Part shown: piece after piece, positions 1-9,688 of the stretch
How positions within the stretch are numbered: the stretch's first letter is position 1
How the letters are laid out: every line of letters begins with the position of its first letter
Assembly (NCBI RefSeq): GCF_016587415.1
Contig: NZ_BNJI01000001.1
Location: 6,487,501-6,551,500, forward strand
Length of the DNA stretch: 64,000 nt
Source of the DNA: Ktedonobacter sp. SOSP1-85
Lineage (GTDB): Bacteria; Chloroflexota; Ktedonobacteria; Ktedonobacterales; Ktedonobacteraceae
Reading direction: 5' to 3'
Translations under genes and position numbers: made by a program
The notes under the pieces: generated by a model
Database searches by the model: none
Told to the model about the DNA's origin: nothing
The model's input: the letters and a program-made list of their open reading frames with translations, nothing else

Positions 1-998
1 CGCAGGACATACTCCTGCGTTTCGATGGCATACAGAGAGTGCTCCAGGGTTTCTAGCCGGAGACCCTGTTTCTTGCCTGCGATAGCGTACGCCAGTTGTT
101 CAAGGAGCGCCGCACACTCTTCCATTACAAATGCTGACTGCTCGTCTTGATGATAGTTCTGCGTGCGCGCCACCGCCAGCTCTTCGACGAGGGCAATCAC
201 GGCTTCCATGAGAGAATCGGCCTGGAGGACGAGCATCAACAGGAGGGAATGGAAAGGATGAGCGTCCGAGCGTTGAGAGCGCTGGCCCGCAACGATCTGG
301 TGAGCCTTATCGTGGGCCCTCTGCAAGCGTGCCCGTTCCTGCTTGACCTCCTCATTCCAATGCTGCTCCAGTTCTATATGGCAGGCCTTACGTAACAGAG
401 CACTCACCGCCTGATAGTATCCGCTCACCGCCTGGCGTGCGGGGCGAAAGGGACGGAAAGGCCAGAGCCAGAGAGAGATTGCCAAAGACCAGGCAGCGCC
501 AATGATGACGGCGAGCATGCGCATCCAGGCTACTTCTATGCTCGCGGGCTGGCCCATAACGAGAATGAAGACCAAATTGGTGGAGAAGCCGACTTTACCC
601 GCCAGATGGCCATAGAGACCGGCCATGCTCCCGAAAAAGGCCCAGGCGAACATGAGGAGCGTCACCAGCCAGGGATTAGCTCCCGTGATCGTTGCAACCA
701 GGACCGTAACGGTCATGAAGACAGTTGCACTGAACATGGATAGGGCACGGTTCTGATACTCCCCACCCACATCCGCGAAAGCGACGCCGAGCGCGCCAAG
801 GAAGGCCATAACGCTCAACGCGAGATGAGCAGTGAGCACGCCAATGAGAATGGGTGCCACGCTGATAATAGCCATGCGCACGCCGTTCTGCCAGGCAGCG
901 GTATCAAGGGTGATCATGGTGCGCATATGTACATGGGTTGCGTTCCGTGCACGATCAATGGATGGCTGTAAGAAGGAGAAGAGCATAGGATTTATCAT
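1..998 (-). CDS. FUSC-family membrane protein, aromatic acid exporter-like (3' end outside window)
   Basis: Reading the minus strand from the ATG at 998 gives an open frame of 332 codons that leaves the window still open. It starts MINPMLFSFLQPSIDRARNA. It then has several hydrophobic segments (about residues 40-195) with small-residue-rich helices, then a soluble helical region beginning WLWPFRPFRPARQAV. This layout is typical of FUSC/YccS/AaeB-like inner-membrane proteins linked to efflux of aromatic acids or polyamine-like compounds. A GTG lies directly before the ATG. The divergent LysR gene at 1260 is the classical partner of such exporters, so it is the likely regulator. Substrate cannot be read from the sequence. 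The C-terminal half is not visible. Confidence 0.75.
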   Translation of the reverse strand, partial: MINPMLFSFLQPSIDRARNATHVHMRTMITLDTAAWQNGVRMAIISVAPILIGVLTAHLALSVMAFLGALGVAFADVGGEYQNRALSMFSATVFMTVTVLVATITGANPWLVTLLMFAWAFFGSMAGLYGHLAGKVGFSTNLVFILVMGQPASIEVAWMRMLAVIIGAAWSLAISLWLWPFRPFRPARQAVSGYYQAVSALLRKACHIELEQHWNEEVKQERARLQRAHDKAHQIVAGQRSQRSDAHPFHSLLLMLVLQADSLMEAVIALVEELAVARTQNYHQDEQSAFVMEECAALLEQLAYAIAGKKQGLRLETLEHSLYAIETQEYVL

Positions 999-1205
999 CA
1001 CTTTCAGGCGCACTTTATAGGTTACAGCTCCGCAGGCTTGAGATCACACAGGCCGTCATAAATCACAAGCGGAGTCATGCAATAGTATTTATTCATATGC
1101 CTCTTTCAATAGAACCAGGAGCACGAGATTAAACATGTTCCCTTCACAATGCATCGTTTGTTTCTCTTGAGAAAACTATACCATCGCGTTTTAATACCGT
1201 CCAAT

Positions 1206-1225
1206 ATATAGTATAATATCTATAT
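1206..1225. promoter_or_regulatory. Probable LysR binding site in the divergent promoter
   Basis: A dyad ATATAG-N8-CTATAT, containing a T-N11-A motif, sits in the 261-bp AT-rich gap between the two divergent genes, about 35 bp before the LysR start codon. LysR regulators usually bind such a dyad to autoregulate and to control the divergent gene. The rest of the gap (1021-1205) shows no gene. Confidence 0.4.
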
Positions 1226-1259
1226 AATATGTTGAATGGTATAAAAAAGGAGAGAAACG

Positions 1260-2156
1260 GTGGAACTCTTGCAGCTCAAATATTTCCTGACAGTTGCACG
1301 ATTGGAGCACATGACCCGCGCAGCGGATGAGTTGGGGATTGCCCAACCCCCTCTCAGCCAGACCATTGCTCGCCTGGAGGACGAGTTGGGCGTGCCTTTA
1401 TTTGATCGTCTGGGACGAAACATTCACCTGAATCACTTCGGTCGGGCTTATGTCCAGCGCGTTGAGCGTATCTTCGAGGAACTTGAGCAGGGCAGGTGTG
1501 ACCTCAGCGATCTCGCGAATGGCAGGCAAGGGCAGGTTGGGCTAGCGATGGATGCGGCAACCCACCTGCTTCCAGACCTGCTCAGCGCCTTTCGCAAAGA
1601 TCACCCGGGAGTTTATTTTCTGCTCTCGGGGCATCACAATACCGTCACCAGTCTGGTGCAGCAACTTGCCAGGGGAACGTGTGATCTGTGTATCTCCTCT
1701 CCTCCACTCCAACAGCCGGGTATCACCAGCATTTCCCTGCTGACCGAGGATATTTGGCTTGCTTTTCCCTCGATTCACCCGTTGGCCCGGCGCTCCCAAA
1801 TTCGTCTGCAGGAGGCTGCCCAAGAAGCCTTTATCAGCATGAAGCCAGGGCACAGCTGGCGCGAGCTGACCGATAGTTTCTGCCAGCAGGCTGGCTTTCG
1901 TCCCAGGATAGTTTTTGAAAGTGACGACCCATCCACAATCAGAGGATTGATCAGAGCGGAGCAAGGAATCGCTTTTGGGGCGGCGATTTCCTGGCGCGGA
2001 ACAGTCGATCCAGCCGTCATACAAATACCGATTTCAGAGCCGAAGTGTCAGCGTACGATCGGACTCTCCTGGCTGACCGATCGTCGCCTCTCGATGGCTG
2101 CACAGCAATTCCGCCAGTTTGTCATCGATTATTTTGCTCGCCTCTCCCTGGTATGA
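1260..2156 (+). CDS. LysR-family transcriptional regulator
   Basis: 298 aa, full family length, starting at a GTG with a strong AAAGGAGAG Shine-Dalgarno just upstream. Residues 1-60 are the canonical winged helix-turn-helix (begins MELLQLKYFLTVARLEHMT; recognition helix around QPPLSQTIARLEDELG). Residues about 88-290 are the periplasmic-binding-protein-like effector domain (QGQVGLAMD onward). It is transcribed away from the FUSC exporter gene and probably controls it in response to an aromatic or weak-acid ligand; that ligand is inference. No frame defects are seen. Confidence 0.88.
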   Translation: MELLQLKYFLTVARLEHMTRAADELGIAQPPLSQTIARLEDELGVPLFDRLGRNIHLNHFGRAYVQRVERIFEELEQGRCDLSDLANGRQGQVGLAMDAATHLLPDLLSAFRKDHPGVYFLLSGHHNTVTSLVQQLARGTCDLCISSPPLQQPGITSISLLTEDIWLAFPSIHPLARRSQIRLQEAAQEAFISMKPGHSWRELTDSFCQQAGFRPRIVFESDDPSTIRGLIRAEQGIAFGAAISWRGTVDPAVIQIPISEPKCQRTIGLSWLTDRRLSMAAQQFRQFVIDYFARLSLV

Positions 2157-2735
2157 TGCGTGTCTTCCATACAGCATACTCCGTCTCCCTCCTCTACTTA
2201 TAGGCTGGGCCTCCTGGTTGGAGATGTGCTGGCGACGATGAGCGCTCTTCTATTTCTCTCTGAGAGAGATGAGCGTGAGAAGTTGCTTGAGAGCTTCACG
2301 TAGAAAAACCTCGAAACGAGGTTTCTATCAGAACTGAGAACATAGCGGGATTTAACTGAGGATGGCATGACGCAGTCGATCATACAACTGGCGATGCAAT
2401 GGCATCGTGAAGGTGCGATTGAGGGCAAGATCTGCTGTGTTTTGAAGTGCGTGTCGTCTTTTTGCCATGCTTGAAAAGGAAGTCCCCAGCAAATGATACC
2501 ATGAAATTTGCAAAAATGACTCTTGAAGGGACTCTCTTTCTAGAGTATGCTTCCTGCAAAGGTCAGCGATGAGGTTTTCAACTCAATACCTCCAGTAGAT
2601 AGTCAAATGAACTGCCTGTGTTTGCGAGGAAGGGTGTTCGCGTCTTCTCACATCTCTCAATTCTGTTTCGCGATATCAGAGCAGGGAAGCAACTTCCTTC
2701 CAGGGATGGGACCATATGAAAGGGATAGCTACTGC
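2157..2735 (+). other. Intergenic region with possible gene debris
   Basis: No intact gene. Two short in-frame pieces on the plus strand (about 2219-2302, ending ERDEREKLLESFT-stop, and about 2364-2450, MTQSIIQLAMQW...) look like decayed coding sequence but cannot be assigned. The kinase frame is open back to 2547, but the region 2680-2735 matches the upstream region of the second kinase (33560-33627), where coding similarity starts at an ATG aligned with 2736. I therefore treat 2547-2735 as leader. Confidence 0.35.
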
Positions 2736-5018
2736 ATGGTCAGGCATCTCACTCTTCCATTCTGGAAGGCGCTCATCAAGCATATTGCTGCGCAGAAGCG
2801 AGCTGAGCAGCAACTCAAAGCCAGCGAGGAGAACTTTCGTCTCCTTGCCGAGACAGTACCACAACTCATGTGGACAGCCCAACCAGACGGCTTGCATGAG
2901 TACACGAACCAGCGCTGGCGTGACTACACCGGGTTCGCGCCTGAACAGAGACAGAGATGGGACCATCTCCAGTTCATCCACCCTGATGATCAGGAAGGCA
3001 CCCGAGCCCAATGGCAGCATGCCCTGGACACGGGAACCATGTATGAGCGCGAAGAGCGTCTCAGAAATGGTCAGAATGGAGAGTATCGCTGGTTCTTAAC
3101 GCGCGCCATGCCGGTGCACGATGAGGCAGGTCAGATTGTCAAGTGGATTGGTACCTGCACCGACATTGAGAAGCAGAAACGAGCGGAGCAGCAGCTCAAA
3201 GAAAGCCGGGAGAGCTTGCGCGTGCTGGCCGAAACGGTGCCGCAGCAGGTATGGGTGACACGATCCGACGGCCTGCATGAGTACTGGAATCAGCGCTGGC
3301 GTGACTACACCGGGTTGACGCCTGAGCACGTCCAAAGCGACCGCTGGGCTCATCTTAAGTTCATCCACCCTGATGATCGTGCAGGCAACCAGGCTCTCTG
3401 GCAGCATGCCCTGGACACGGGAACCATGTATGAGCACGAAGAGCGTCTCAGAAATGGCCAGAATGGAGAGTATCGCTGGTTCTTAACGCGCGCCATGCCG
3501 ATGCGCGATGAAGGCGGTCACATCGTCAAGTGGTTTGGCACCAGCACCGATATCGAAGACCAGAAACGAGCGGAGCAGCAGCTCAAAGAAAGCCGGGAGA
3601 ACTTGCGTGTGCTGGCTGAAACGGTGCCACAGTTGGTGTGGACTACGTCACCAGATGGCTGGGTTGAGTACTGGAATCAACGGTGGTATGACTATAGTGG
3701 TTCCTCCCCCGCACAAGCATTGGGTCATAGATGGAGCCAGTTTTTACACCCTGACGATTCTCAGCGCACCCTGAAGATCTGGCATCATGCGCTCGCAACG
3801 GGTGAACCCTATGAGATCGAATATCGCCTCAAGGATGGACAAACGGGCGAGTATCGCTGGTTCTTAACTCGCGGGATACCGGTACGTGATGAAGGAGGCC
3901 AAATCGTCAAGTGGTTTGGCACCGCCACCGATATTGAGAACCAGAAACGAACAGAGGAAGCCTTACGCCAGAGTCAGGAGCGTATCCGCGCCCTGATCGA
4001 ATCCAATATTATCGGGATTACTTCTGTCGAGATGGAAGGAGAAGTGCTCGCTGACGCCAATGAGGCGTTTCTTCGCATGACCGGTTATACCCGAGAAGAG
4101 GTGCAGAGCAGAACGTTGAACCGGGTGAAGATCACTTCCCCAGAACAAGCGCCGCTTTTCGAGCGCTCGATCCAGGAGCTCACCGCACGCGGGCAGCACG
4201 CGCCCTTTGAGACCGAACTGGTATGTCAAGATGGCAGTCGTCTGCCCGTATTGGTGGGAGGCGTTATCTTCCAGGAGCAGCCGCGCCAGATGGTCGTCTT
4301 TCTGCTGGATAATTCGGCGCGCAAGGAACTGGAGCAGCGCAAGGATGACTTTATTAGCATGGCCAACCATGAACTGAAGACCCCACTCACTGCGGTCAAG
4401 CTGCAGATCCACCTGGTGCGCAAACGACTCGAAAAGCACTCCCAACCCGAGGCGGCCACCGCGCTTGCCCGGGTGGAGGGGCCTGTCAAGCAACTGGAAC
4501 GCCTGATCGCAGAGTTACTGGATGTCTCCAGGATGCAGGCAGGGAGCCTCGAGTATCGGCGGGAGCGGGTGGATCTCGACGAGTTGTTGCGGGAGGTCAC
4601 CGCCACCATCCACCACCTCCATCCCAGCCATACCATCCTGGTCCGTGGGAGCGTGCAGACCAGCCTGATCGGGGATCGAGACCGGCTGGGACAGGTCTTC
4701 ACCAACCTGCTCAGTAATGCCATCAAGTATTCACCCGATGCCGAGGCAGTTGAGATAGATCTCTCTGCCTCCGACGATGCGGTCACGATCCGGGTGACCG
4801 ATCATGGCCTGGGCATCCCGCGAGAGCAGCGTGACAAAATTTTTGAGCGGTTCTATCGGGTCACTGATCCCAAGCGGAAAGCGATTCCGGGCCTGGGCAT
4901 GGGACTCTATATTGTGGCCGAGATCGTCAAACATCAGGGGGGAACCATCACGGTGGACAGCGCCGTTGGGAAAGGTTCGACCTTTACGGTGACCCTTCCT
5001 CTCATGAGGGATGCCTGA
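2736..5018 (+). CDS. Multi-PAS sensor histidine kinase
   Basis: 760 aa from the ATG at 2736 (the frame is open back to 2547). The start is chosen because the same leader (GGGATGGG..ATATGAAAGGGA) precedes the start of the paralogue at 33628. Order: three near-identical PAS/PAC repeats of about 125 aa (each with LAETVPQ, a WNQRWRDYTG-like segment, HPDD, and GEYRWFLTRA), a fourth PAS (about 420-525), HisKA with phospho-acceptor His545 in NHELKTPL, and HATPase_c with N (LLSNAIKYSPD), G1 (DHGLGIP) and G2 (GLGMGLYIV) boxes. There are no membrane segments, so it is a cytosolic sensor. No response regulator is adjacent. PAS repeats 1 and 2 are very similar at the DNA level, suggesting recent internal duplication. 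Ligand unknown. Confidence 0.9.
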   Translation: MVRHLTLPFWKALIKHIAAQKRAEQQLKASEENFRLLAETVPQLMWTAQPDGLHEYTNQRWRDYTGFAPEQRQRWDHLQFIHPDDQEGTRAQWQHALDTGTMYEREERLRNGQNGEYRWFLTRAMPVHDEAGQIVKWIGTCTDIEKQKRAEQQLKESRESLRVLAETVPQQVWVTRSDGLHEYWNQRWRDYTGLTPEHVQSDRWAHLKFIHPDDRAGNQALWQHALDTGTMYEHEERLRNGQNGEYRWFLTRAMPMRDEGGHIVKWFGTSTDIEDQKRAEQQLKESRENLRVLAETVPQLVWTTSPDGWVEYWNQRWYDYSGSSPAQALGHRWSQFLHPDDSQRTLKIWHHALATGEPYEIEYRLKDGQTGEYRWFLTRGIPVRDEGGQIVKWFGTATDIENQKRTEEALRQSQERIRALIESNIIGITSVEMEGEVLADANEAFLRMTGYTREEVQSRTLNRVKITSPEQAPLFERSIQELTARGQHAPFETELVCQDGSRLPVLVGGVIFQEQPRQMVVFLLDNSARKELEQRKDDFISMANHELKTPLTAVKLQIHLVRKRLEKHSQPEAATALARVEGPVKQLERLIAELLDVSRMQAGSLEYRRERVDLDELLREVTATIHHLHPSHTILVRGSVQTSLIGDRDRLGQVFTNLLSNAIKYSPDAEAVEIDLSASDDAVTIRVTDHGLGIPREQRDKIFERFYRVTDPKRKAIPGLGMGLYIVAEIVKHQGGTITVDSAVGKGSTFTVTLPLMRDA

Positions 5019-5284
5019 GCAGTTGACGCGTGTGGCGTGCGTGTCAACTGAGACGATGATGGCGGAAGCTGTTTCGGCACGGCTGCCGCCGCCTTCACAA
5101 ACCAGATTCTTGCGGACCCACTCGGCGTTGAACGCCCTGCCTGAATCCGGCGGCTTTGCTGCGCATCACGGCGTCTCTCTTTTGCATCCTACCTGGCTTG
5201 GGTCATGACTTTTGACGCGTCGATCAAGCGCGTTCGCGCAGATCGGCCAATCAAATGTGCTTATCCACCCTCGAATAGATTCAG

Positions 5285-5463
5285 TTGTTGCACTTGGCCC
5301 TCACAGGAAGTCCACATGACTTCTACGCCACTTTGGGTCACGTGCAGCACATCGCACTCAGGATAAGCCTGTTGTTTGCTCGGAATCACTTGCCCCATCG
5401 CTCGACCCTCTCACGGTTTCTCGCCGCCCTTGATCACGCTCCCGTAGAAGCAACGATCCTAAA
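5285..5463 (+). pseudogene. Transposase N-terminal remnant
   Basis: The plus-strand frame reads HLPHRSTLSRFLAALDHAPVEA, a motif I recognise from the N-terminal region of a DDE transposase group common in Ktedonobacteria. It stops making sense as a protein at about 5463, where the convergent GH63 gene begins on the other strand. No catalytic region follows. The rest of 5019-5494, including 5019-5284 after the kinase stop, shows no recognisable gene. Confidence 0.4.
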
Positions 5464-5494
5464 CTGGTTAATCATCTCGATACGCATGCATAAC

Positions 5495-6946
5495 TTAACG
5501 TGCTTTTCTATATTGTTCAGCAAGCTGAATGAAAATGGCGGCAGGCCAGCTAAAGGTTGCAAATCCGAATTGCCTGGCATCATCTTCTCGCCCAGGTCGT
5601 GCTTCCCCCTTCGTTGGATCATAATATTCGTAAAATCCATTTTTTGCGATCATATCCAGTGTTCTATCCACGAGCTCTTCTCCCATTTGTCGAGCTTGAG
5701 CGCTTTGTGGGGCATATCTCATCAGGCCCTCGATTATCAAAAGATTTGTAATCGGCCATGTAGGACCTCTCCAATAACGTGTCAGTTCAAATTTAGGGCT
5801 ATTGAGTGCGGTACTTGGTACAGGATATGCAGGCCAGAATTGCTCGGGATCAGAAAGTCGTGTAAGTACCTTCGGGAGTTGCTCATCTGTTACTGCGCCT
5901 GCCAGGAGCGGCAGAAACATGGCATTTGTTGGCTCAATGATTGGTTCACGCCTTCCCTGCGCAACATCAATGTCACAATATTGTTGGTGTTCTTCATCCC
6001 AAGTATGGGCTAAAGCCTCTTGTGTTTGCTGTGCCCATTTATGGTATTTTGCTGCTTCATCAGTCCTCCCAACACGAGTAAGCGTGTCCGCTAATGCTTC
6101 ATTTGCTCTGGCCCAAAGAGATGAAAACAGTATATCTTTAACCGCAAATGGCGATTGAGCAACAATTTTCTCGTAATCCCAGCCTAGCTTAGCAAAAAGA
6201 GCCACAAGACCCATAAAGCGGTAGTAATCTTCTTGTGTTGGCCGATGCGATGCTTTTCCTAATTTGTCATCAGTTCGATTGGCATCTACATCTTCTCTTA
6301 CGGCTTGGGGAACATCGGTGAGGTTTATATGCGTATAAGAGCTATCCCAGCGAGGAGAATTGTCAGTACCACTTTCCCAGGGATGTACGATAGTGAGTAA
6401 TCCACCATCTTCTGGATCACGGTATCTTTTTAGGTAATCATGATACTTCATCACGGCAGGAAGCACTTCATCTAAAAAATCCCCTGCTGCTCCATCTGGA
6501 GAATGTTTATACACGTAATCAACTGCAATACTCAGGAGAGGTGGTTGGGTAATACCTGATGTAACAATTTCGCCTCTTCGGAATTGTTCTGTATGCCATT
6601 TCCCTGCTTGCGGATAGTATCGTGTTTCCCCGGGATTGTACGTTATATGCGCGATTAAGCCATTATCCCATTTGCCTGAAACTAGCGCACGAAGTTCATC
6701 ATAAGCACGTTCAGGATTGAGATGGACAAGCCCCATTGCTACTGCTGCACTGTCCCAATTCCATTGATGCACATAGAACTCTTTGGAAGGAACGGTTCTC
6801 CTATATGTTTTCTCATTAAGAGTAGTTACATAGAGATTATGCTTAAGCGCATGATCAGCTACCTTCAGCATTTCAAGCAATTTTTGCTCTCTTGATTGAG
6901 GAAGACCGCTATTAGATGGCTTAGGAGTTTTATAATGATCATTCAT
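5495..6946 (-). CDS. GH63-type glycoside hydrolase (mannosylglycerate/glucosylglycerate hydrolase-like)
   Basis: 483 aa from the ATG at 6946 (AGGA about 10 nt upstream); a TTG three codons further up is in frame but less likely. It is an (alpha/alpha)6-barrel enzyme: HQWNWDSAAVAMG near the N-terminus, HPWESGTDNSPRWD in the middle, RYWRGPTWPITN and NGFYEYYDP near the C-terminus. These are characteristic of the GH63 / MGH and amylo-alpha-1,6-glucosidase-like group. No signal peptide, so it acts in the cytoplasm on imported oligosides. It lies 19 nt downstream of the isomerase gene in the same operon as the ROK kinase. A paralogue sits at 17593. The exact substrate (mannosyl- or glucosyl-glycerate, or another short glycoside) is inferred from family and context. 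Confidence 0.8.
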   Translation of the reverse strand: MNDHYKTPKPSNSGLPQSREQKLLEMLKVADHALKHNLYVTTLNEKTYRRTVPSKEFYVHQWNWDSAAVAMGLVHLNPERAYDELRALVSGKWDNGLIAHITYNPGETRYYPQAGKWHTEQFRRGEIVTSGITQPPLLSIAVDYVYKHSPDGAAGDFLDEVLPAVMKYHDYLKRYRDPEDGGLLTIVHPWESGTDNSPRWDSSYTHINLTDVPQAVREDVDANRTDDKLGKASHRPTQEDYYRFMGLVALFAKLGWDYEKIVAQSPFAVKDILFSSLWARANEALADTLTRVGRTDEAAKYHKWAQQTQEALAHTWDEEHQQYCDIDVAQGRREPIIEPTNAMFLPLLAGAVTDEQLPKVLTRLSDPEQFWPAYPVPSTALNSPKFELTRYWRGPTWPITNLLIIEGLMRYAPQSAQARQMGEELVDRTLDMIAKNGFYEYYDPTKGEARPGREDDARQFGFATFSWPAAIFIQLAEQYRKAR

Positions 6947-6965
6947 TTTATACAATCCTTCGTCT

Positions 6966-8723
6966 CTATTTCACAAAGGCTTTGACAACCTTACACGGTG
7001 CATTTCCAGTATTACGCAGGGTATAATGGCTTATGCTTGCGGGAAGAATAATGCTTTCGGCGAAGTGCAATTTTACTGGCTCATTGCCGGGACTATGGAT
7101 CTCACAACGGGTTCCCTCAACGAGATTAAGCGCCACAAACTTTCCATGCGTCTCATCATCGATAGCGGTAGTGAATTCGAGGCGATGTATGGCGAAGAAG
7201 AGGTGTCCGATATCCCCAATACTATATTCAGCCCAGCCAGGGCCATCTCTCAGCAATTCCGGTTGGGGAATGAGGTTCTGGCGCACCCAGTTGGTCGTGC
7301 GTGTCGGATCAAGGTTGGCGAACGCATGATCGAGATGAACGTGGCGCAGATTGCCAGAGAGGTCGCGCCGCAGATAGTCGTAGACCTTGAATGTGAAGAT
7401 ATAGGGAGTCGCGCTAATCTCTAGCACCAGGTTGTTTGCGCCGCTACAATGGATGGTCCCACTGGGTATGAGGAAAAGATCATGCGGCTTACTGGGAAAG
7501 CTATTCACATAATCCGTAATCTCGAATGACTGGCCTTGATCGCGTGCGGCCAGCGCATCCGCCTTGAATGCACCATAATCCGTGTCCTCACGCAAGCCCA
7601 GATACACCTGTGCGTCTTCCTCACAGGTCACAATATAATAGGTTTCATCCTGGGTAAAAGGCTCGCCAAACTGGTCACGGATATAGTCGACGCGGGGATG
7701 GACCTGACAGGAGAGGTTTGTTCCACCCATCGTATCCAGGTAGTCGAAGCGAATAGGGAAATAGCTGCCGTAGCGCGCGGCGACCGGGATGCCAAGCACT
7801 GCGTCCGTCTCGGCCCATAGCAAGTAGTCGAAGGCACATTCAAAGAAGTATTCCCTATTCCCCAACAACAGGCCGTTCTCAGGGGCTATCAGCTCAAAGG
7901 ACCAGGCATAGTTGGGAGCTTCGGTTGGTAATCCGAACTGTTCCTTCATCCACTGTCCTCCCCAGACACCAGGGGCGAACCAAGGCTTGACACGAAACGG
8001 TCTTCGAGCCAGTTCATGCAGGGCGAGTCGGATGTCGTCGCCGTGTACAAGTTTCGGCGCGGTGTGGTCGCTACCATCTACAAAGAGGTCCATTCTTGCC
8101 AGTTGCGCGCGTTTGATGCGATTGAGCATGGGCCAGTCTACAAAGTAGAAGCGTTTGTACATTGCAGCAAAGCCTTCTGGCTCGCACGCACCCACGTTCG
8201 TAATTGCCTTTTGCCCCGCTAACTGCTGCCCCCGGTCCTTGGGCACATCAACATATATATGCCATCCGTGGTCAGTGATAAGCGATGCCCCAAAGCCGTA
8301 AATAACGATGATCGTGTCATTATGCACCTCTTCAACGATGCGCTGAAGTTGCTCCAAGCGTTCCGCCTGCCAGAGGTCTCGTAGATCACCGTGAAAGACG
8401 CGCCCGAAGACAGGATCATCAGTGAGCGATGTCGCTAATAAGTGCTGGATCTCGCTTGCGGAGCGGAAGCAAGTTTCGGTTGAGAGCCAGCGTATCGCTC
8501 TCTCTTGCGCTACCTCTTGCAGTGCGACTCGTAGTCGCGCTATGAAACTGTCCCAGGGCAAGCCAACATAACCATCAATGACCACTACCTTTGGACCAGT
8601 CAAGCCCTTGGCAGCGTTGAAGAGCTTGCGCGCGAGTGCCAGATGTCCTTCTTTAATGCTGAGCCAGGGGAAACGATGAATAGGGTGTGTACGATACTTT
8701 GACGTAGCAGATGATTCTTCCAT
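6966..8723 (-). CDS. Class I mannose-6-phosphate isomerase with N-terminal kinase-like domain
   Basis: 585 aa from the ATG at 8723 (AAAGGAAG upstream); the frame is open to 8813 but the added residues look non-coding. Residues about 290-585 are the cupin-type class I phosphomannose isomerase: QVHP metal ligands, a Glu in DETYYIV, and IHCSGANNLVLEIS. It should interconvert mannose-6-P and fructose-6-P. Residues about 1-220 resemble a P-loop nucleoside/uridine-kinase-like fold (VVVIDGYVGLPWDSF, then IVIYGFGASLI), but the expected GK[ST] P-loop is missing, so this part is probably not an active kinase. It is flanked by GH63 and ROK genes, consistent with mannose feeding into glycolysis. The extra domain is the odd feature. 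Confidence 0.82.
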   Translation of the reverse strand: MEESSATSKYRTHPIHRFPWLSIKEGHLALARKLFNAAKGLTGPKVVVIDGYVGLPWDSFIARLRVALQEVAQERAIRWLSTETCFRSASEIQHLLATSLTDDPVFGRVFHGDLRDLWQAERLEQLQRIVEEVHNDTIIVIYGFGASLITDHGWHIYVDVPKDRGQQLAGQKAITNVGACEPEGFAAMYKRFYFVDWPMLNRIKRAQLARMDLFVDGSDHTAPKLVHGDDIRLALHELARRPFRVKPWFAPGVWGGQWMKEQFGLPTEAPNYAWSFELIAPENGLLLGNREYFFECAFDYLLWAETDAVLGIPVAARYGSYFPIRFDYLDTMGGTNLSCQVHPRVDYIRDQFGEPFTQDETYYIVTCEEDAQVYLGLREDTDYGAFKADALAARDQGQSFEITDYVNSFPSKPHDLFLIPSGTIHCSGANNLVLEISATPYIFTFKVYDYLRRDLSGNLRHVHLDHAFANLDPTRTTNWVRQNLIPQPELLRDGPGWAEYSIGDIGHLFFAIHRLEFTTAIDDETHGKFVALNLVEGTRCEIHSPGNEPVKLHFAESIILPASISHYTLRNTGNAPCKVVKAFVK

Positions 8724-8817
8724 TACACCGGTACTTCCTTTATGTATATGCCCTAACAATCCAGAGCACTGTTTCACTATCGAGTGGTGGCAATGTTCGC
8801 TCTTCGACCCCAACGTT

Positions 8818-9435
8818 TCATAGCAAGACTTTCAGGCCGCTCGCGAGCGCAGAGACGCCAACCAATGCGGCGGTATCCCCGAGTTCTGCTATCTTAATCT
8901 GTGTGCGACCACGAGGAAAGGTCCATGTGTGCTCGTCTACGTATTGCTGGGCACTGGGCAGGAACTGCTGAGAAGAGCCGGAAATCCCTCCACCGAGCAC
9001 GACGAGGTCTGGATCGTATGCATGGATTAATGAGACAATCCCGACACTGAGATAATGCGCGAAGTAGGTAGCAACTTCATCCGCAATCTTGTCACCAGCC
9101 AGGGCGGCCGCAAAGATGCCTTGAGGGGTCATTTCGGGGGGAGTGATACCACTTCCGGCATAGAGCGTTACAGCCTTGCGCATCAGAGGTGCGGTCCCGA
9201 TAAATGCTTCAAGGCAGCCAATGTTGCCACAGGTACAGCGTGGCCCATCAACCTGCACGGTGATATGGCCGCCCATTGATCCGAAGAGCCCACGCGCGCC
9301 CCGCACTACCCGGCGTTGAAGTGCGACCCCGCAACCAATTCCGGTGCCAAGCGTTAAACAGAGCAGATTCTCGACCTGTCTGCCCGCGCCATAGACCATC
9401 TCACCCACCGTATACAAACGGGCATCATTCTCTAC
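8818..9435 (-). pseudogene. ROK-family sugar kinase, C-terminal part (split by IS110)
   Basis: The minus-strand frame reads ENDARLYTVGEMVYGAG, then LTLGTGIGCGVALQ, then the ROK zinc/signature motif CTCGNIGCLEAFIG, ending KVLL. It lacks the ATP-binding N-terminus, which lies at 10955-11323 beyond the IS110 element. Taking out 9440-10954 with one GAAG copy joins LPTF to VENDAR in frame and gives a normal 328-aa kinase. Catalytic Asp is in the ENDAR motif. Role before disruption: phosphorylation of the hexose released by the GH63 enzymes. As it stands, it is probably inactive. Confidence 0.85.
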
Positions 9436-9439
9436 GAAG

Positions 9440-9688
9440 CATGATGACTCTCTGAGTCAGAGAAAATGATGAAAATGGGATAGAATACCCAGGAGGCCAA
9501 CGTGTAGAGGTCGGCTCACAGTGGTGTGCATCAACCCGTCTACGAAGCTGATCCGGGTGCGTCCAGCAGAGCTGATTGTCGCCAGATTGAAAGAACTGAG
9601 CACGCGTAGGAAATTTGTGTCTTACTTCGCACCTCTCGTTGGTCTCAACGAAGACGAAGAACGCATATTGAGAGAGGTAGGAGTTGGT
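9440..9688 (+). ncRNA. Candidate IS110 bridge RNA region (left-end non-coding)
   Basis: IS110-family elements with the non-coding end upstream of the transposase encode a bridge RNA there (established for IS621 and relatives). Here 249 bp between the element edge and the transposase ATG contain a hairpin TCGTTG-GTCT-CAACGA and a larger CTTCG/CGAAG pairing around 9630-9662. The frame upstream of the transposase is open but reads as non-coding. RNA boundaries and guide loops cannot be fixed by eye. Confidence 0.4.

Noticed and set aside
5285..6013. A 242-codon plus-strand frame
   Set aside because: Only its first part resembles a transposase remnant; the rest is antisense to the GH63 gene.
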